From Phymatolithon calcareum (lineage: Eukaryota; Rhodophyta; Florideophyceae; Hapalidiales): 64,000 nucleotides of DNA. Position 1 is the first letter of the stretch. Every line of letters starts with the position of its first letter. Position numbers and translations under genes: made by a program. Below the pieces are notes generated by a model that worked only from the letters and a program-made list of their open reading frames with translations, made no database searches and was not told where the DNA came from. This document shows, piece by piece, positions 41,816 to 54,712 of the stretch. The stretch lies in assembly GCA_977006965.1 (NCBI GenBank), contig OZ345378.1:310001-374000 (forward strand). Direction: 5' to 3'.

Positions 41816-44800
41816 TGCCATGGGGCCATATCATAGGTGGTTTTTGTATTTCCTCGGGTGAGACGATGGGGACTATAGCCATCACTTCAAAATCAAGTTT
41901 TGACAAATGAAGAGATTTTTCAATTCTAGTGGCTCTACGATTGGGATTCGCAGCCGGAGACCGACTGCCGGACCAGACTAGTCCTGGGCTGAGTTTTAGT
42001 CGACTGCAGAGATAAACATGCAAATCGACTACAAGTATTGGTGCTCAGTCGAATGGATATTCGTCTCCCGCGAGAATGGCTTGTCGAGGTGTTAGATCCC
42101 TGCCGCTCCCAATCTAAATTTATGATTTTACTTCCCGCCCTCATCGCTGACTTCTGTAACTTATGGACACATGCAAGTGGCGAGTCAACTCGAAACAAAG
42201 AGGTAATTATTATTATCCTTTTCCCCCCGTCCATTAAATATCCTTTTAGGAAATGTTAGAAAACTTTATCTGGTATCGGTTTTCTAATTGATGGTTCTAC
42301 TCCCTTGAAGTAATGAAATATAGGCAATGGAAGCTTTGAAATTTACTAAGGTTATTGCTGCGAATTCAGTGCCTTTTATGCACGGCAAGGCCATTTGTCC
42401 CTGCTGTTGGAAACTGCACGCGAAGTCGGCGTATGTAAAACCCAAAACTAGGATCTGTCCGCCTTAACTGGTACTTTGCATCCGAGAGAAGATGCACTGC
42501 CAGTCAATTTTGATTTAGGCGCGTCGGAAAGCGTATTTTCTTGGATTTAAGCATCTACGGTGAGACTGGCTATTATGGAAACTGGAGATGAATTTGATAA
42601 TACTGTACAGTACATTATGTTTTATATAAAAACATAAAAAAATGAGAAAAAAAAGTTATAAGCAAAAACACTATTAAATATGAATTCCAAATTTCTTTCT
42701 TTTTCAAATGAATCTCCAATTTGATGGGCTGCAGAATCCGTTTGTCGAGAGCATCAGAGATTTGACAATAGATTTCATGTACCGTGAGGAGACTATTTTA
42801 TATTGAATTTTATATAAGTTCATCCATCGATCTCAAGCCGTCAGGTGACAAACTTTCGGCTGTAACCTGACACATCAGTGGGAGGTCCGGTCGGGACGCA
42901 AATGTGCTGAATTGGGCCATAGGAGCTGTCCATAGGGCAGGTTTCCTCCGAACTGCGTACTGGCATTGCGTCATTTGCAACATTTTGGCCCGGCACTCTG
43001 AACTGAAGTACACACAAAGCAGTAGATGCAAGAGGCGTACAACGAGTATGAGTGTCAGCACGAGTACAAGTACAGTAGCACGTGCGATAAGCTTAGTGTC
43101 AAGTAGTTTTCTTTGCGTGAGTAGTAGTTGAGCGCACTGCTGGATGCAATAGGGAATAGGGAAGATCGCGCCATGCCCTCCATGCTCTCAAGGGCCTAAA
43201 TATCATCCTTCTTACACTGTACTGTACAGACACACGAGGATTCTTACACCAGGATTCACAGCTGTCTGTCTGCATTGCAGACGGACAGCTCAACAACAAT
43301 AAGACGTTTTTCGGTGGGGTGGAGCGAGCAAGCACGTGCTCGATTTAACCATCTGCAATCACACTTCTTCGATCTCCACTTAGAAATGACACCAGGGGAC
43401 GCAAGTATTGTCGTATACGCGCAAACTGCAACATACCTTCCTTGTTGAGAGAAGAATCATCGGCCGTCTTGTCCACTTTAGAGATGGTAGCCTTCCGGCA
43501 AATCAATGTGAATTCACTATGCAAGACAATTTCTTCGTGTTGCTAACGAATCGATCCAACTGCAGCGCCGGAAAGACTGAAAGAGACCAATCTGTTAAGC
43601 ATCTTGATCCCTTTTTGAACAATGATCAGTGCGTTCTGGCGTACTCTGCGTATCATAAAAATGCTGCACGGGAGCACGTCAAGACATACAAGTTGCAACA
43701 ACTGCTATAGGCGAGCGGTCCTTCCTGGGCAGCCCTGTTCTGTCCAACGAATAGTTTTTACATTCTATACCCGCTCTGTGATATCCGCTCAACTGCGCAA
43801 CATCCGCCCCTGATGGACTAACAATAGTTTCCTGGTGCATAATGACTTTACGATATGATGCCAAGACAGGAGATGGACAATCCGAGGAGGAAGGTAACTG
43901 ACCTGTGCGTCGTAGTTGTTGAACAAGACATAAGTTGCAACAACGTTATACCCTCGAGTATATTCAGTGTTGTAGTCACCATTCCGTAGTACCCTCGAGC
44001 GTGCCTCGCAAAGCCCTTCGCAATCACACACGGTTGCCATTTTAATAAAGTTCATCAACAGTACACGTCGGTTCTATCTTTCCCGATATGCTCGCAGATA
44101 TCATGTCTCGAAAACAATGATTGTAACTGCTACGTGAAAAGAGCCGAATCCCGCTTGGGACAAGATTGGATACGCCACGGCCTATATTTTTCCCCAACTT
44201 CCATCTGGCGTACAACTTTCCGAATCCACCGAGACGCAACTGTCGCGCGAAACGCCTCGTCACTGCGCTCCCTCTGCAATGGACTAAATCTGCGAAAATC
44301 CATCGCAAGCAAGCGTTTCTCTCGGTTTCGTTCCTCCTAAATTTAGCACTAGTCGTCAACTCAGAGAGTGTGTGCGACAACGGATACAACGAAGGCGCGT
44401 CAGGACGCACGATGCCGGGCAGCAAACGAGGAAGAGGATGGCAGCAAAAAAAGTACGCTCGCTCTGATTCTTCCAAAATTTAATATGTCGATATCAACGC
44501 GTGAACGCTTTTCGCACGCCGGAGCAGCGAGCGATGCTTGCGCGACAAGTTATATTACTGCTCGCTCCTTTTCTACCATGGGCGTTGTACAGTATTCCGG
44601 TGAGAGAACGAATGGCGACACCGGTTCTTGCAATATACTGTACAGTATGCCCTCGAGCTTTACAGTTTCCACAGGCTCACGACGTGCCTGGAAGCAAACC
44701 AAATCACGCTTGCTGGCGGATAATCATTTCAAGTGTCCGTGGAGCGCTGGATGCCGGCCTCCTGGTGCATCGCGCCTCTTGTTTCCGTCCGTGCACGACT

Positions 44801-45357
44801 GCCAAAGCCCATTTGCGTACAGTACTTACAGGCTTACATGTTGCAAATTCTATCACAATACAAATTTTTCGCCTCGCTTGACGCATTCGGACATTTGGCC
44901 GTAAGTGGACACCGACAAGTTTCAAATTTGCACCAGGTATGGCATAACACGGCATTGATCCCATTCCTGCGCAGCGTTTGGGACAGCCTTGTTTCCCTCC
45001 TTATTTTGATGCAAGTCATCGCCAATGCTCAAAATTTGTCTCTATTTCCAAACAGCACCCTGATTCATACATCGGTTTCGTACGCACAGTTTACAAATGA
45101 GATGCGCAGGACTTCAGTCTCGCTTGAAACTTGTTGAACAAGACTGCCCGCATTTCTTTTCTGATATGGTCAGTATCATACTGATGATCCTGTGCAGTAC
45201 GTTCTGGCGGGTGGCAGCCGCACGAACCGCGTTTACTTCAAAGAACGGAATTATTTGATACGAGACGAGGAGCAGCTCAAATTTTGGTGCAAATATGAAG
45301 AAGAAATCCAGCCTTACAGCATGCCTCCTTTTTCCAGCTGAAACCAGAATAATGAAT

Positions 45358-45381
45358 ACCTGGGCCGTGCACGGCCCAGGT
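45358..45381. repeat. perfect 24-bp palindrome
   Basis: ACCTGGGCCGTG is followed by its exact complement CACGGCCCAGGT with no loop. It is intergenic and GC-rich in an AT-rich setting. Confidence 0.85.
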
Positions 45382-46376
45382 TGTGGATATGAAATTGGAA
45401 ATATTCTGTTTTGAGCCACCTCGTTGGGCCATGAAACGGCAAAAATATCCAATTTTCGTTCACATTCCCAAATTCCTTGAATTTTCATTGCCTTTTCACC
45501 CCCGATCTCCTTCGCCTTTCTCTGTTAAAATTTCGAACAAATCAATTTTTCACAAATTACTGCTTCGACCCAACCATTTTGACGTACAGTGACAGCCGTT
45601 GTGCGTACTGTACAGTATTCACAGCAAGCATCACCACCTTGCCACATCCTACACGCTCACCTCAACCTGCTTCTCCGTTGTCAACTGCACCATTCCTTTA
45701 TTTCGCTCCCACACGCATTCCTTGTAGTCTTCCTTGTTCTTTATCCGCAATTCAGATCGTTAAGTGAGCCGCAAGCCCGTAATTTTCAGATACTATTTTG
45801 TTCCGAGCATTAAATGCGATTATGTCGGGAAGCGAGGATTAGAGAAAGTGTGCTTACGTTTTAGTTAGAATAAGCAAACTGCCAGAGTATGCACTAAAAG
45901 CCATCGTCTCCACAATCCTATCTTCTACGCGCTCCTACAACCAACTCTCACAATCTTCGTCTTCGGGGTGACAAATATATGGGCTCCAATCCAGCTTCAT
46001 ACCAAAAAACGAAACAAACCTCACACACTCGACGACACCAAAATTTTCGCCCACCCACACGAAGCCACAGCACCGCTCTTTCTCAAAGTTAGTCAATCGC
46101 TACATGCTGCGATCCATTATGTGCAAGTCCGTCCCGCAAAACATTCAACTCTCATCCAGAGAAGAAACGATGGGGTCACGGCAAATCTTGCCTCAATCTT
46201 AGCAACACATGCAATTCGAACCGAGGACTTCAGACACCGGAATTTCCATCACGCTGGCAGCTTCGCCCGTGCATCGTGTCGCAAGTTCAATGCCGGGCGT
46301 ATCGACGCGCGCGGTCAGTATCAACAAGCTTTGCCAAGTCCCGCATGCCGCGAGCAATGCTTCAACACGCTTCAAT

Positions 46377-47168
46377 TCATCTCTCACATTCCCGATTCTT
46401 CCGTCTCTCGTTCTTCGCCTGATGTCGTCCATAGTCGTGCACGACACTGACGTACAAATCGCAAATACTTCGCAGCAACAACGAGCTTGTCGCCCGTGGT
46501 TGAGTAACGGTACAATCAATCTGAGGAATGTTTGGGAATCCATCCATAGAGCTTTCCGACAACATAGCGTCCGACGACATCGACGGACCTTCCTCCATAT
46601 CGGTAAGACTCTCCGTCGACAGACTAGGCAAAGCAAGCCTTCTCAGAGGCGATGTAGATGACGGGCCGGGGGAACTCGGACGCGACGTCAACGGGCTCTC
46701 AAAGCCCGAAGCAATGCTCGAAGACGAGTGGGATATACTCGACGAGTACGATGGAGAGAAATACAACTTAGTTCCCTCCGTCGAGCAGCTGCGTGGCCTC
46801 GGTGGACGCGATGTGCGTCTCATCATCGGCCGTGCAAACTGAAACAAAGCGCGCATGAACAGAGTCAAATCGGGTAATTCGGCCGCCGCATACTCGGCAA
46901 GTGAGACATTCGGCACTTCGCGACGCGGCATCCGCACCGGCGCCGACCGCGGTCTTCTCAAAAGCGGCAGCGAGCGCTTTCGCCGCAACGACACGTCCGG
47001 ACTCGATCGCATGCGTCGCGGCGTAGCGGGTAGCGACACAGTCGTCTGCACAGGCATTGGCGACGATGGATCGGTCGTGGTCGTCCACATATCCCATGCT
47101 TCGTGCGTGGGCAATGTCAGTGGTGGCGGCGGGCGCATTGGGAGTGGACGCGACGTTCGCGCGTCCAT
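46377..47168 (-). CDS. Ser/Pro-rich hypothetical protein, 263 aa
   Basis: ATG at 47168 begins MDARTSRPLPMRPPPPL. The frame is open further upstream but without protein-like features, and TATATA at 47226-47231 (about 58 bp before the ATG) fits a promoter. The protein is rich in Ser, Pro, Arg and Thr, with RRKRSLPLLRRPRSAP, a short hydrophobic part (LPDLTLFMRALFQFARP) and Ser-rich acidic runs, so it is largely disordered and likely phosphorylated. No domain is recognised. A GTACGT...CAG segment (46455-46419, 37 nt) could be an intron. Removing it switches to a frame with DELKRVEALLAACGTW and a C-terminal NCMCC, ending at 46199. Which end is right is uncertain. Confidence 0.5.
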   Translation of the reverse strand: MDARTSRPLPMRPPPPLTLPTHEAWDMWTTTTDPSSPMPVQTTVSLPATPRRMRSSPDVSLRRKRSLPLLRRPRSAPVRMPRREVPNVSLAEYAAAELPDLTLFMRALFQFARPMMRRTSRPPRPRSCSTEGTKLYFSPSYSSSISHSSSSIASGFESPLTSRPSSPGPSSTSPLRRLALPSLSTESLTDMEEGPSMSSDAMLSESSMDGFPNIPQIDCTVTQPRATSSLLLRSICDLYVSVVHDYGRHQAKNERRKNRECER

Positions 47169-49158
47169 GGCGACGACGACCTTAGTTGTCGATCGTCGAT
47201 CGTCGGTTCGCAGCGTCCGTCGAAGTATATACCGCTGCAGTTTGTGTGGAATTTGGTGGCGCTGCTTTGCGCCAGAGCCATTTTTGTGCACCAGTTGGGC
47301 TCCGTGAGTGAAGGCGCCGTGCTTTACAGCGGGTTCGCGCTCCCTTGCCTGTCTGGCTTCAAGCTTGAAACGGTGAGATCCATAGCGACGCGAGGCACTT
47401 ACGTGCGTCGTGCGACAAAAATAATCTTTCCGAGCACCGTGGCGCAACAATGGCCCACTAATCTGGCCCCACGCTTCAAAACGCCGGGCAGCGCTGCATA
47501 CGGTACTTACAGCATACTTCCGCACCCGGATGGTAAATTTAGAATTATTGCGCTCCCCTGTCAGATTTGTAAGTTGCAACGGATATTTACTCCTTTGCCA
47601 CTGCGGCAGAGGAGGCGGCACGTGGCTCCCCACCCCATACCTTCTCCGATCTCCACGCCATCGAAGGCCCGCTCCGCACAGCCCATCAGCACAATAAGGA
47701 GTGTGGCTGTCCCCGCCCTGCCACGAGCGCCAGGATAGTCCTCTCCTGATTACCTTCCGGCATCAGCTGCTAGCAAGGACAGCTCGTATTTTGGGGGAAG
47801 GTCCTTGAATTGAACGGCCAGTCAGACGGTAGAGGCTTTGCGGCACGACAGCTGCGTCCAGCTCTGTGTCGTCCTTTTCTGCATCGTTCACAGCCTGTTT
47901 TTCCTGTCACGTGCTCCCGTTCGGCGCGTGTCCAGTTTCAAATTTTCTGAAGTCCCCCCTTACTCTGCTGATGGACGGAAGCGTCGCCGGGTGGAGCCCC
48001 GCCGGTGGAGAGATATACGCATTGCTGAAATCTCTGGTTAGCTCATGAACGATGAGGGCAATATCTTGGATTGCTTGTGATGGACATCTGTGCTCAGACA
48101 ATTCGGTTACCGCATCCTTGTTCTGAAGCAATGTTTGCCATAGGAGGAGGCTATACGCTTATGTTGTTTCCTTTTTGTCGAAGAAAAGCATTGCGGATAG
48201 AAAGCAACTTGGGCGGGCTCATGCCGAGGTTAATGGCATTCTGTAAACTTTACTGGGTCGTTGCTAGTCCTAACGTTTTGTACCAAAGGTATACGTAGCG
48301 TATTGTAAGTCGTAAAAGTACAGACAGAGAATATAAAAAATAGGTCGTAAAGCATTGTGGTCACACGTATTGTTAGGAGAAGCATTGTAGATGCTTATTG
48401 TAGGGTATGAGCAACTTCTCCCCTGGAGCTCCATGTCTTACGGCTGCGGTAAATTATCGCGTCGATGTTGTACCGTCTACCGAGACGTCAGCAAAGACAT
48501 TCTGTACAGTATATGGAACAATATAAAGATGAGCACAAGGCGCAATACATATAACATAGGAATTTCTGCGTCACCCGTAGTCAAGGCTTGAAAAGCTATG
48601 CTTTGCAAAATTCTCTTCTCCTTAGAGTACCACAAGGAGCTTCTCCCGGTACCGTAGTTAAAAAGACGTGTCTTCTCTGCCTGTCTCTCGTCATGCAGAC
48701 AATTCCACCAAACAACCATGGTGATTCCATAACCCGTGAGACCAGTTGGTCGGCACTTCGCGATTGAGCTGGTAGATTTTGGTGTTTTTCATGCAATCGT
48801 CTTTGGGGACAAAGCCCGCACAGTCGTCATCTCTCCGAATCTTCCCCGTACAGTAAAACCTGTACTGTATTCGCAGATCTGGTTTCCAAAAGAAGAATAC
48901 ACGTGTTCAACAGTTCTCATACTTTATGTCAGGTGACATCCGTCCGGATTTCTATCTCACTTGCGGACCTTCCTGCGCCAAAGGACACGAGGAGAGACAG
49001 CGGTTGACGGTACCGTTTATCACGATGATCCTTCGCCGACCTCCAGACTGGAGCTTGATCAATCGAGAATGGTACTTTGCGTGTTAACGCAGAAACGACG
49101 GAGAAGACAACTCAATTGCTGTCTCCCCGGTTCTTCAGCATGTCGGCTGTGGGCCGCA

Positions 49159-49204
49159 GTTTTGGTATATGCAATATTTTAAAACATATTGCATATACCA
49201 AAAC
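49159..49204. repeat. perfect hairpin, 19-bp stem, 8-nt loop
   Basis: GTTTTGGTATATGCAATAT (49159-49177) pairs exactly with 49186-49204. Confidence 0.85.
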
Positions 49205-49621
49205 ACTCAAGCTAAAGATTGTTAAGAATGTCTCGCGATGCGGAGGTTAGAACTGTCGGTCGGCAGGCGACTCTGTCGTCAGAGCCAACGGCCATTCTCT
49301 CGAGATCACAGTGAATAAACTTCTTCCAGTCGCATGCCTCACGTCGGAAGCCCTACTGTCCGGAGGTCCTCACCGTTCCTCTGTGTCCACAGTGGCCCCG
49401 AAAAACGGCTCTGCGTCTCAAAACTATTGGATTATCTACGATAATGTCTTTGAAACGGGGTCTACAAGGATCGAGAGCGGCGAGTGTTTCAGAAAGCGCT
49501 TTCTCGAGATGCCCCTGGTACAGTACCATAAACCTGCTCGCTCAGTGGTCCCACGGGGACGAGGAAAGTGCAGTAGCTCCGGTGAGGCGCCTATTGATCT
49601 GTAACATAAATAACTTTAAAA

Positions 49622-49644
49622 AGAATCAGTTTAAAACTGATTCT
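49622..49644. repeat. perfect hairpin, 11-bp stem
   Basis: AGAATCAGTTT, A, AAACTGATTCT. It lies 18 bp upstream of the larger hairpin at 49663. Confidence 0.8.
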
Positions 49645-49662
49645 GTTTACTACAGAATGAAT

Positions 49663-49714
49663 GCACGAAATGTATGGTGAGGCGCCTATAGGCGCTTCAC
49701 CATACATTTCGTGC
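49663..49714. repeat. hairpin, 24-bp stem with one G-T pair, TATA loop
   Basis: The left arm starts GCACGAAATGTATGG (49663-49686) and pairs with 49691-49714. The only imperfection is a G opposite T, which would still pair in RNA. This points to function or selection at the RNA level, or to a very recent origin. Confidence 0.85.
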
Positions 49715-50539
49715 TTTCATCAATTCCTTCACAGAACAACACATACTGTACAGAACGAGTAAATTTGGAGAGCAGTTGCTCTCTTGCATCCTCCAGTCAT
49801 ATACGAACGACCGGTGGATGCACAGTTGGTGTGTGCCTAGGAAACGGCCTCTGTGACACCTGCGAGCCACTTGTCGTTCTCATCGTCATTGTAGAATGCC
49901 GTCGGAAACCGACCGGGCTCCTATATGCCTCTCCAACTCCACGGCACGAGCCTTCAGGATATACTAGCACGCTCTGTAACTTGAATACCGTACAGCCGCC
50001 ATTTCCTCTCACTTCCGCGATTCGCTCGTCTCACTCTAGGCTCTCGCTGTAACTGCAGCACCATCATGGTCATAATGATGTACAGGTCATGGTCATCATG
50101 GGCATACAACAGTAAATTTACTGTAGTCGCTTGGGTGATCATCTCTCCATGGACCAGCCTGCGGCCCACTACTGTAATGTCGCTCCGTCGGTCTCCTGGA
50201 CCGACGTCAGGAGTCGAGATATTTCCGGAAAAGACTGCGCGCCATTAAAGTTACAGAAGCAGGAGCATTATCATGATGCAGATCTATTTCAATTGTTTGA
50301 ATTTTTCACGGTGACCCACCCCGATCTCAGTCACTACTACTGTACAGTGTGCAATTATCATACAGTAAAATATATTGTGTCTTACAGGGTAGTCGGCGCC
50401 GTGAATCACGGGGCGTGGATACCGCATCGAATCCTTCATGTCTGTATATATAATTTCCTTGAAGTCTCCATCTCTTTCAATTCACTCTTCGAGTTGCGCG
50501 GCACAGCTGTGAAATGCGCTCGAATTCGCAGTCGAAATT

Positions 50540-50745
50540 TGGGCGACGATAGCCATCACGCACGAGTGTACAACAATTTGGCTCTTACACTCCCTGCGTC
50601 CAAGTGCATGGCTTGTCTTGCACTGTTTTGTATGATGATGATGCTCATCGTCATGGACGGGAAGCCATGATGACAAGCAATGCACTGGGATGAGGGAAAT
50701 GTAAGAACCAAATTTTTGCATCGGTGGTCGGAGGTCGCCCATAGT
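50540..50745. repeat. long imperfect inverted repeat (precursor-like foldback)
   Basis: The arms share GGGCGAC, AATTTGG-TCTTACA, CCAAGTGCAT/CCCAGTGCAT and GGCTTGTC/TGCTTGTC in mirrored order around a loop of about 50 bp. Both outward frames encode similar peptides (NNLALTLPASKCMAC and NLVLTFPSSQCIAC). It could be an inverted exon duplication or a small-RNA precursor. Confidence 0.55.
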
Positions 50746-51299
50746 TCCGTTGCGAATTCACGCTTCTCCGGCATATCTGTTCGACGACACACGCCTATGT
50801 TGTACTGTCGTGCTGTAGTGTCAAGTAAACAACTGCGGCATCCAACGGCTGCTTCCAACTCTGACATCGCCATGTCAGCGCCTGTTGCTGTGCTGTACAC
50901 AGCAGTTCAATGATTCCATTACAAACGGCGGTCCGATCTCCCAGAGTGCTGCTCCTTCTCACTTCATCACGCCTGCAAAATCTCTGGACAAAAGCACCAG
51001 GATACTGTAGAGGAAGAAAGTCCCCCTTTCATCCCTCTTTTTCTCGTTCCCTCACGCTTCTACGCGGCTCACTAGTAGCCGTTGCCGAGCAGATCCACAT
51101 TATTCCCGCAACGAGAAGAGACTTGCAGTGCACCAGGGCGCGCCGTCAAGTAGCTCCACATCCATCCCACTACGTAGTCTACTCCCACAAACTCCTCACT
51201 TGGACATACATGTCTACCATACCGAGTAGAGGATATTTCCTGAAAACGATCCCAAACTTCTCATCGCAGTAGGAGGACTGCTTTTTCACAACATTCCCT
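50746..51299. other. intergenic region, nothing recognised
   Basis: Open frames are short and unconserved. No repeats shared with other parts of the window were noticed. Confidence 0.45.
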
Positions 51300-51875
51300 A
51301 ACCTAACGTACTATGGTCAATGAAAACCTCCTTGATCCGCATTTCTCTCCCTACAAGCGTTCTTGTCGCTCGCTTGCTCTCATATTCAATATTAGCCGAC
51401 ATTTCCTTAATGACTCTAAAATGCATACTAGCACAACCAGGCCAATGAACGTTGAGTAGAACGCAAAAGAAGAATGGGAAGCATGTCTCCCTCCTAAAGC
51501 CACAGGACGGGAGGGCCGGCGCCCTCCTCAGCCCATCAAGAACGAGCTAACACCATTTTTCACCCTCAAAAAAGCAAAGCACAGGCTTTTTTGCTTGCAT
51601 TGGTTATTTCACCGCTTCCCATATCCCTCACAAGAAAAAGCAAGAAACGAAGAATCCGAACTCGATGAAGCTCTCACAGTTATCTCAAACTTAATGCCCA
51701 AGCAACGACTTTCTGATATTCAAAAAGAGATGCTGGAAGTGGCAGTTGATACTGTCCAAAGAAAATGTCCGAAATCAACTACTTAAATGAGAATGTAAGC
51801 GAATGATTGTAGCGCAACGAAAAGTCGCTCAGGTGCAATGATAATTGACAAAGGGAGCTTCAATTAAACAGAAAT
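51300..51875. mobile_element. R2-family element, copy C (rearranged fragment)
   Basis: On the minus strand, 51440-51315 encodes the conserved end of the R2 protein (IEYESKRATRTLVGREMRIK region). From about 51465 the plus strand shows the R2 protein start (GCATGTCTCCCTCC), then jumps to the GGAGGGCCGGCGCCCTCC palindrome and a frame WLFHRF, LSDIQKEMLEVAVDTVQR, KCPKSTT (51595-51786). This matches copy B 34770-35010 in the opposite orientation. It is thus an internally deleted copy next to an inverted piece. Confidence 0.65.
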
Positions 51876-53273
51876 CCAATCCAATTCAATGAACGTTGCA
51901 ATACCAAAGCATACTTCCGATGCTGATTTCCCCAAAGAAGCACTCGGTTCAATGTCATCTTAAGACACTCCAAACTCACCGTTCTTTTCACATATTCGTA
52001 GAACAGGTCGTAGTCAGATTAGATTGACGATAGCAATTGCTTTTCCATTTTGACACATTAAGCAACTTGAAGATCTTGATGCATGTCGCCGGTTGGAATC
52101 GTCGAATAGTAACGCAAATGTTCCGATCCCACACCAATTTCTACTGTTGATGAAATGGAGTCATGTGAGGTCCCCTTGATGTTCATGTACTGTACAGTAC
52201 TGTATATCGCAAGATTCAAAAGCCTGTGCTTGATGCAGTTGTCCATCCGTGAAGTTTGAGCGTTGTCTGTCTTGAGCAACAATACAATTTTTACCTCTCG
52301 TTGTAAACCTGCTTGCTCGGCGCTTTGCACAGTCAACTTTTTGCACTAGCGGTGCCTATTTGGACCTCCATTTTATTTCAATGACACCAAATGTTTGGGC
52401 ACTTGTAGAACACGAAACAAACTTTTCAACGACTGCCGTCTACCGATTCTCCTCAGTTTTGACGTTGCGGTACAGTACTGTATTTGGAATGCAGTGCACT
52501 TCCCGCGCCGTTGATTGATTGTGCTTCTGTGTGTACGACCTCGTCTCATACAGTACTTCATGCTTGCATTCTTGCTCTTCGCTGTTTTGAAAAACAGAGA
52601 GCATCCTCAACATTCATTCTGATTGTATGCGCTTTTTACGCTCCGACGGTAAAGGGAATATGAATTTTGGTAGCAACGGCCTTTGTTTATCTTATAATGC
52701 CCATATCTTGATGTCATAGACACCCATGGATGTCTGCAGACAACCGAAACAGCTCAATAGACTTGCACACAGTTTGCTTTTCATGGAACATAACATGTCC
52801 TCCACGGCGAGGGCAAATGTGCTCTTTGACATACACAGTTCGAAATAAAAACGGATCACAGTTCGGAAATGAATCCTCTAATCGTATTAGAAGTATGCAT
52901 CCCTTTAGCAATACCTTTATTTCGAACAACGCTATGAAAATGAGTCCACAAGGCGACTGCATGCAAGATTCTTGTTGTACTACTGTACTGCACTTGCCCC
53001 GCCCCTCGAAAGGGAAGTTGAGAAGGGGACCGCAATCCCACGATCCGTCCACACACTGGAAACGTGCGGGCGGGCTTTCGCAACGATTAAGCACATGATT
53101 TCTGCTACCGTAGGATTTAAAAGAGCAGCTCAATCGCACAAACAGAAATCCGCCCAGGGAGTGACTGGACCCTTTTATATCCCCCAATTCTTCCATTTCG
53201 AACATAACGGAGTCGCAGAATTGCAGTTAATTTCTGTCTACCCAACTCAGTTGAGCTAACTGCAGGTTGGAAT

Positions 53274-53308
53274 GAAATCAAGATACTATCTGAAAGTATC
53301 TTGATTTC
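53274..53308. repeat. perfect hairpin, 14-bp stem, 7-nt loop
   Basis: GAAATCAAGATACT pairs with AGTATCTTGATTTC across ATCTGAA. Confidence 0.82.
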
Positions 53309-53585
53309 TACACATGTTGCTCAGGTCCCAGTGCTGGCCTAGTTCAGCATGGTGCAGAATGAACATATTGCAGTAAACAAGCTCCTCGTTTACAATCGCT
53401 AAACTAATCTCAATATCATCAAAAACTCCAGAAAGTCACTCAGCGCAACTTCGACTTTAATAACTGATTGATCGTCACAACGCAGCGCGACAGAGAATAA
53501 TCATCGAAAATTTTAAGTTGTGCAGTACAATAACGATGTACTAGTGGTATCTATTATATCGCTGAATCTGGTGCTTAGTGTTGAC

Positions 53586-53628
53586 TGCAATTTACGTAGC
53601 ACTGTCTGACAGTGCTACGTAAATTGCA
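53586..53628. repeat. perfect hairpin, 20-bp stem, 3-nt loop
   Basis: TGCAATTTACGTAGCACTGT (53586-53605) pairs exactly with 53609-53628 across CTG. Confidence 0.88.
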
Positions 53629-54501
53629 TTCAGGAAAACCTGTCTTGTTCGGCAGTGTGACCATGAGTCTCACCGTGAAACTCCTCGCTTGTTCTTAACT
53701 ATGCTCGACTGGGACAAGACAGCCCTGTGTGCTGGGCAATATGGCAGAGTTCGTGCAAGAAAAACTGGTAGATTCCTAAAACCCATACACGTCCCTTCTC
53801 GGTGAGGAATCTACTTTGTCCTTTTATACCCCAGGGGATGACGGAATCTCTAAATCTAATCTTCACGTGAGTAAACTCACGGCAATAGCCCTGCAGCGTG
53901 ATCATTAAGGTTAAAGCGGCAAGAAATCGCATTCGTGTCGTCTCGGATAATATTCCCATTCTTTGTAATACAAGTCTTCTTTTCTCTATACACCAGGTTG
54001 GTTTGCAACAAGCGCACGGACCCAGGCCACCAATGCGTACGACAATTGTGCAGGAAGTCGGACTGGAAAATATAGTACAGAGAAAGTGCCCAGATGATCG
54101 ACTGGTGCTACTATTATTGGGGATATCTAGCTCGGGTCATCCGTTGGAATGACGGACAGTGGAGTAGATTGTGGCTGTGGACTCAGTAGGGGAGTTGATG
54201 TCAAGCTATCCGATGGCTGCACTCTGTGAAGATTTTAAGTGGCTTGTAAGTACCGCAGCTATCTAATAATTCTACCGTAGCCGTAGAGGGAGAATCTTCT
54301 CCGAGCGCTGGAGAGAAGCAAACAATACAGTTTATGCAGCAAGTTGATGAGCTTTGGCTTGGAATAGTAGACTTCATATTTTCATTGCTTTGTGTACAGT
54401 GCATTGACAAAACAGTGCTTGATTATCCCTGGTTCCAAAAACGGAACTAATCACCGGTCTCCAGCCACCACTTCGTGGACAATTGGTCGACTTCTCGTCA
54501 G

Positions 54502-54533
54502 TGATCTAATTTTGCTGAGTAAAAATTAGATCA
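54502..54533. repeat. hairpin upstream of the RPAP3-like gene, 12-bp stem
   Basis: TGATCTAATTTT pairs with AAAATTAGATCA. TCGACTT/AAGTCGA flank it and could extend the structure. It lies about 180 bp before the start codon. Confidence 0.7.
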
Positions 54534-54712
54534 ACAAGTCGAAATAGATCACATATCTTGCAGTATTCTAATCACTATGACCCCTCGCATGCCGACGGGA
54601 ATCATCATTCTCGATTATTGAGGATGGTCGACCGGCAGTCCGGCAAATCTTCAGCTGGACGTTGGGAACCGTATCCACTGTTCATTAGTCTTGCAGCAAC
54701 ATATATGCGAGA

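Larger units (their letters stand above)
40891..46376. other. long region without recognisable genes
   Basis: It contains the right TIR-like member (41477-41534), a diverged R1a-type 3' end on the minus strand (about 41745-41960), a perfect 24-bp palindrome (45358-45381) and several CTGTACAG palindromes (for example near 42605, 43216, 44640, 45610). Open frames up to 178 codons occur (44368-44904), but none has domain or homology signs. Spliced genes could hide here. Confidence 0.5.
47169..50539. other. intergenic region with strong hairpins
   Basis: No gene is recognised. The plus-strand frame at 47103-47738 is the complement of the Ser/Pro gene and its upstream region. Hairpins lie at 49159-49204, 49622-49644 and 49663-49714, and CTGTACAG-type palindromes near 48505, 49748 and 50342. 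Confidence 0.5.
51876..54501. other. intergenic region with hairpins
   Basis: No gene is recognised; a 163-codon minus-strand frame (52714-53205) shows no domain. It holds hairpins at 53274-53308 and 53586-53628 and CTGTACAG-type palindromes near 52193 and 52478. Confidence 0.5.

Noticed and set aside
47103-47738. 211-aa plus-strand protein
   Set aside because: Antisense to the upstream part of the Ser/Pro gene; Arg-rich composition typical of a shadow frame.
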